A DNA stretch of 7,830 nucleotides, taken from Actinomycetes bacterium (GTDB taxonomy: Bacteria; Actinomycetota; Thermoleophilia; BMS3ABIN01). Below are positions 5,805 to 7,830 of this stretch, piece by piece. Position 1 is the first letter of the stretch, and each line of letters begins with the position of its first letter. A program made the translations under genes and the position numbers. The DNA lies in NCBI GenBank assembly GCA_021787775.1, contig JAJYLK010000048.1, positions 1 through 7,830 of the forward strand, in the 5' to 3' direction. Below the pieces are notes generated by a model. That model did not search any database and had not been told where the DNA came from. It saw nothing but the letters and a program-made list of their open reading frames with translations.

Positions 5805-7232
5805 GTGCTGGTCGTCGGCGCCGCCCGTTCAGGCGCTGCTGCGGCGGCGCTGGCCCGGCAGACGCTGCCCGGGGCGCCGGTCGTCATCTGCGACCGCGAC
5901 CCCGGCGCTTTGAGTGCCGAGGCCGCCGCCGGGCTCGAGGCTGCCGGCGTCAGGCTGCGGCTGGGAGACCAGGATGCGGCGCTGCTGGACGGCGCCAGCC
6001 TGGTGATCAAGAGCCCCGGGGTGCCGCGGACGATCCCGCTGCTTCAGGAAGCGCGCCGGCGCGGCATCGCGGTCTGGGGCGAGATCGAGTTTGCCTGGCG
6101 GCTGCTGGATAATCCCGTAGTCGGCGTCACCGGCACCAATGGCAAGACGACTACCACAGAGCTGATCGGCCACATCCTGCGCGAGGCGAGCCGGCCCTGC
6201 CGCGTGGCCGGTAACGTGGGCACGGCTTTGTCTTCGCTTGCCGGGAAGATAGCTGCGGACGAGATCCTGGTGCTGGAGCTTTCCAGCTTCCAGCTGGAGG
6301 ACAGCATCGATTTCAGGGCTGACGTGGCAGTCTTGCTCAACCTGAGCGAAGACCACCGCGATCGTCATCCCGAACCGAAGAGCTATGCCGCGGCCAAGAT
6401 GCGGATCTTCGCTAACCAGGGCCCGGAAGACGTGGCCGTGCTCAATGCCGGCGATGTGGCCGTCCGCGGCGCGCACATCCCCGGAAAGGCGGCGCAGGTG
6501 TGGTTTGGCGTGGTGGAAAACGGTGCCGCGGCGGTTTTTTCCCGGGACGACTGGCTGAAGTTCCGCCCGGCCGGCTTCCCCGCCGCCCTGCAGGCTGTCT
6601 CCGGCAGGAATGCCAACCGGGGCGGCGAAGAATCAGAGGGACCGGTTCAGGACATCATCTTCTGGCCGGAGGCGGCGCTGAAGGGAGAGCACAACCGCGA
6701 GAACGCGCTGGCGGCCGCAGCGGTCTGCCTCAGCTTGGGGCTCACCGCCCGGGAGGTGGCAGCCGGCATCCGCAGCTTTCCCGGAGTGCCGCACCGGTTG
6801 CAGCCGGTGGCCGAGATCGGCGGGGTCACTTATGTCAACGACTCGAAGGCGACGAACGCGGATGCGGCCATCAAGGCGCTGACGGCGTTTTCCGGCGGCA
6901 TCCACCTGATCCTCGGTGGCAGCCTCAAGGGCTGTTCGTTCGACGGGCTGGCGCGGGCCGCCGCGAGTGACAAGGTCACACAGGTGCTTGTCATCGGTCA
7001 GGCATCCGACGAGATTGCCGCCAGCTTCAGGCGCGCCGGGCGCGGGGTGGAACGGGCCGGCGGTCTGGAGGAGGCCGTTCGCGCCGCCGCCGACAGCGCC
7101 GGGCCCGGTGACACGGTGCTGCTGGCGCCGGCATGCGCCAGCTACGACCAGTACGAAAATTTTGAAAAACGCGGCGAGCATTTCATTTCGCTGGTGGAGC
7201 GGATACGGACCGCGGGCAAAACCCGAGAATGA
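5805..7232 (+). CDS. murD: UDP-N-acetylmuramoyl-L-alanine--D-glutamate ligase MurD (start uncertain, probably upstream)
   Basis: MurD is the cytoplasmic ATP-dependent ligase that adds D-glutamate to UDP-MurNAc-L-Ala. From the GTG at 5805 the product is 475 residues. Motifs in this numbering: nucleotide-fold start VVGAARSG (3-10); KSPGVP (69-74); ATP loop VTGTNGKTTTTE (108-119); ELSSFQLE (158-165), diagnostic of MurD; NLSEDHRDRH (179-188); YAAAKMRIF (194-202) with the lysine expected to be carbamylated; LKGEHNREN (292-300); FPGVPHRLQ (325-333); NDSKATN (345-351); and APACASYDQYENFEKRGEHF (441-460). The GTG start is poor: it replaces the first residue of the opening beta strand and has no clear ribosome site. 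The same frame is open back to the mraY TGA and would encode LLKAHARNLPPEIDAGS, which looks like a normal MurD N-terminus, giving a probable start at CTG 5754 or 5757, or a 1-nt frameshift. The coordinates given here are conservative. The end of the gene is secure. Confidence 0.94.
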   Translation: MLVVGAARSGAAAAALARQTLPGAPVVICDRDPGALSAEAAAGLEAAGVRLRLGDQDAALLDGASLVIKSPGVPRTIPLLQEARRRGIAVWGEIEFAWRLLDNPVVGVTGTNGKTTTTELIGHILREASRPCRVAGNVGTALSSLAGKIAADEILVLELSSFQLEDSIDFRADVAVLLNLSEDHRDRHPEPKSYAAAKMRIFANQGPEDVAVLNAGDVAVRGAHIPGKAAQVWFGVVENGAAAVFSRDDWLKFRPAGFPAALQAVSGRNANRGGEESEGPVQDIIFWPEAALKGEHNRENALAAAAVCLSLGLTAREVAAGIRSFPGVPHRLQPVAEIGGVTYVNDSKATNADAAIKALTAFSGGIHLILGGSLKGCSFDGLARAAASDKVTQVLVIGQASDEIAASFRRAGRGVERAGGLEEAVRAAADSAGPGDTVLLAPACASYDQYENFEKRGEHFISLVERIRTAGKTRE

Positions 7233-7236
7233 AGCC

Positions 7237-7240
7237 GGAG
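7237..7240 (+). promoter_or_regulatory. Shine-Dalgarno site (GGAG) that decides the ftsW TTG start
   Basis: GGAG is followed by a 5-nt spacer (cataa) and TTG at 7246. An in-frame TAA at 7243-7245 rules out any earlier start, so TTG is the first possible initiator and is well placed. Confidence 0.6.
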
Positions 7241-7245
7241 CATAA

Positions 7246-7830
7246 TTGAGGATATTTTCCAGGAAGGCAAACAGAGGCGGGGAGGCGGGCCGCAAAGGCG
7301 CAGCCGGAGGCAAGGGCGCGCGGCGGGCGCCGCGAGGCTCGACCGAATACGCGGCGCTGCTGGTGCTGACGATGATCCTGCTGGCGTTCGGGATCGTCAT
7401 GGTATTCAGCGCCAGCTGGGCAAGTTCATACATGGGTGAGACGCAGGACAGCCTTTTCTACCTGAAGCGGGAACTGATCTTCGCCGGCATGGGCCTGGGC
7501 CTGATGTTCTTCATGGCGCGCTTCGATTACGGCCGCCTGCGCAAGATAGCGCCGCTGCTGATGGTTGTCTCGCTGGGACTGCTCCTGGTTGTACTGATCC
7601 CGGGCATCGGCGTGTCCGCCAAGGGCGCCCGCCGGTGGCTTAGCATCGGCTTTCTCGGCTTCCAGCCGCAGCCGGCTGAACTGGCGAAGCTGGCGGTCAT
7701 CATGTTCGCCGCCTCGGTGGTCGCGGCGCGTCCGCGCCTGCTGGGCAGTTTGCGCGACATGCTGGTGCCGCTGCTGCTGATGCCGGTGGCCGCCTGCGCG
7801 CTGGTGCTGGTGGAGCCGGACAGATCTGAA
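7246..7830 (+). CDS. ftsW: Septal peptidoglycan glycosyltransferase FtsW, N-terminal part (3' truncated by window edge)
   Basis: FtsW is the SEDS-family polytopic membrane enzyme that polymerises lipid II at the septum with its partner FtsI. There are 195 codons to the window edge; family members are usually about 370-450 residues, so about half is missing, including the extracellular catalytic aspartate loop. The start is TTG 7246, directly after an in-frame TAA and 5 nt after GGAG. A basic, Gly/Arg-rich cytoplasmic tail (1-33) precedes hydrophobic segments at about 36-56, 77-91, 102-120, 146-161 and 172-190. SEDS signatures: VMVFSAS in the first segment (51-57), FYLKRELIF (71-79), RFDYGRLR (92-99), and KGARRWLSIG with FQPQPAELAKLAV (126-151), corresponding to the usual GARRW...QPSE..K. 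The final residues read EPDRSE where SEDS proteins nearly always have (Q/E)PDLGT, so the last nine bases are suspect. It begins 13 nt after the murD stop, the canonical dcw position. Confidence 0.93.
   Translation, partial: MRIFSRKANRGGEAGRKGAAGGKGARRAPRGSTEYAALLVLTMILLAFGIVMVFSASWASSYMGETQDSLFYLKRELIFAGMGLGLMFFMARFDYGRLRKIAPLLMVVSLGLLLVVLIPGIGVSAKGARRWLSIGFLGFQPQPAELAKLAVIMFAASVVAARPRLLGSLRDMLVPLLLMPVAACALVLVEPDRSE

Noticed and set aside
6633..7433. 266-codon minus-strand open frame opposite the end of murD and start of ftsW
   Set aside because: It crosses two convincing plus-strand genes and shows no domain.

Overview
This window is the middle of a dcw (division and cell wall) cluster. It holds seven genes, all on the + strand: the 3' end of rsmH (mraW), an ftsL-like gene, an ftsI-type penicillin-binding protein gene, murF, mraY, murD, and the 5' end of ftsW. 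The DNA is bacterial and GC-rich, with tight gene spacing and a mix of ATG, GTG/CTG and TTG starts. Gene order and protein style fit a Gram-positive-type cluster, perhaps a deep-branching Actinomycetota lineage. The phylum is an inference and is not proven by the sequence.

Layout: rsmH (to 650), a 39-nt gap, the ftsL-like gene (690-1142), then ftsI abutting directly (TAG|ATG, 1143-2828). A 406-nt non-coding interval follows (2829-3234). It starts with a long, AT-rich, near-perfect palindrome whose outer edge is the last base of the ftsI stop codon. Next come murF (3235-4776), mraY two bases later (4779-5750), murD with an ambiguous start just after the mraY stop, and ftsW from a TTG at 7246 to the window end.

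Functional logic: RsmH modifies 16S rRNA. FtsL and FtsI belong to the septal synthase complex. MurD and MurF are cytoplasmic ligases that build UDP-MurNAc-pentapeptide. MraY moves the product onto the lipid carrier to give lipid I. FtsW polymerises lipid II at the septum alongside FtsI.

The main oddity is that murE, which normally lies between ftsI and murF, is absent. Its place is taken by the palindrome and about 310 nt with no recognisable gene. Other points of interest are the murD start (its ATGA-overlap ATG is in the wrong reading frame) and the last nine bases, which break a highly conserved FtsW motif and resemble a sequencing adapter. I see no defence system, CRISPR array, tRNA, rRNA or transposase gene. 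Apart from the ftsI-murF gap this is an ordinary housekeeping region.
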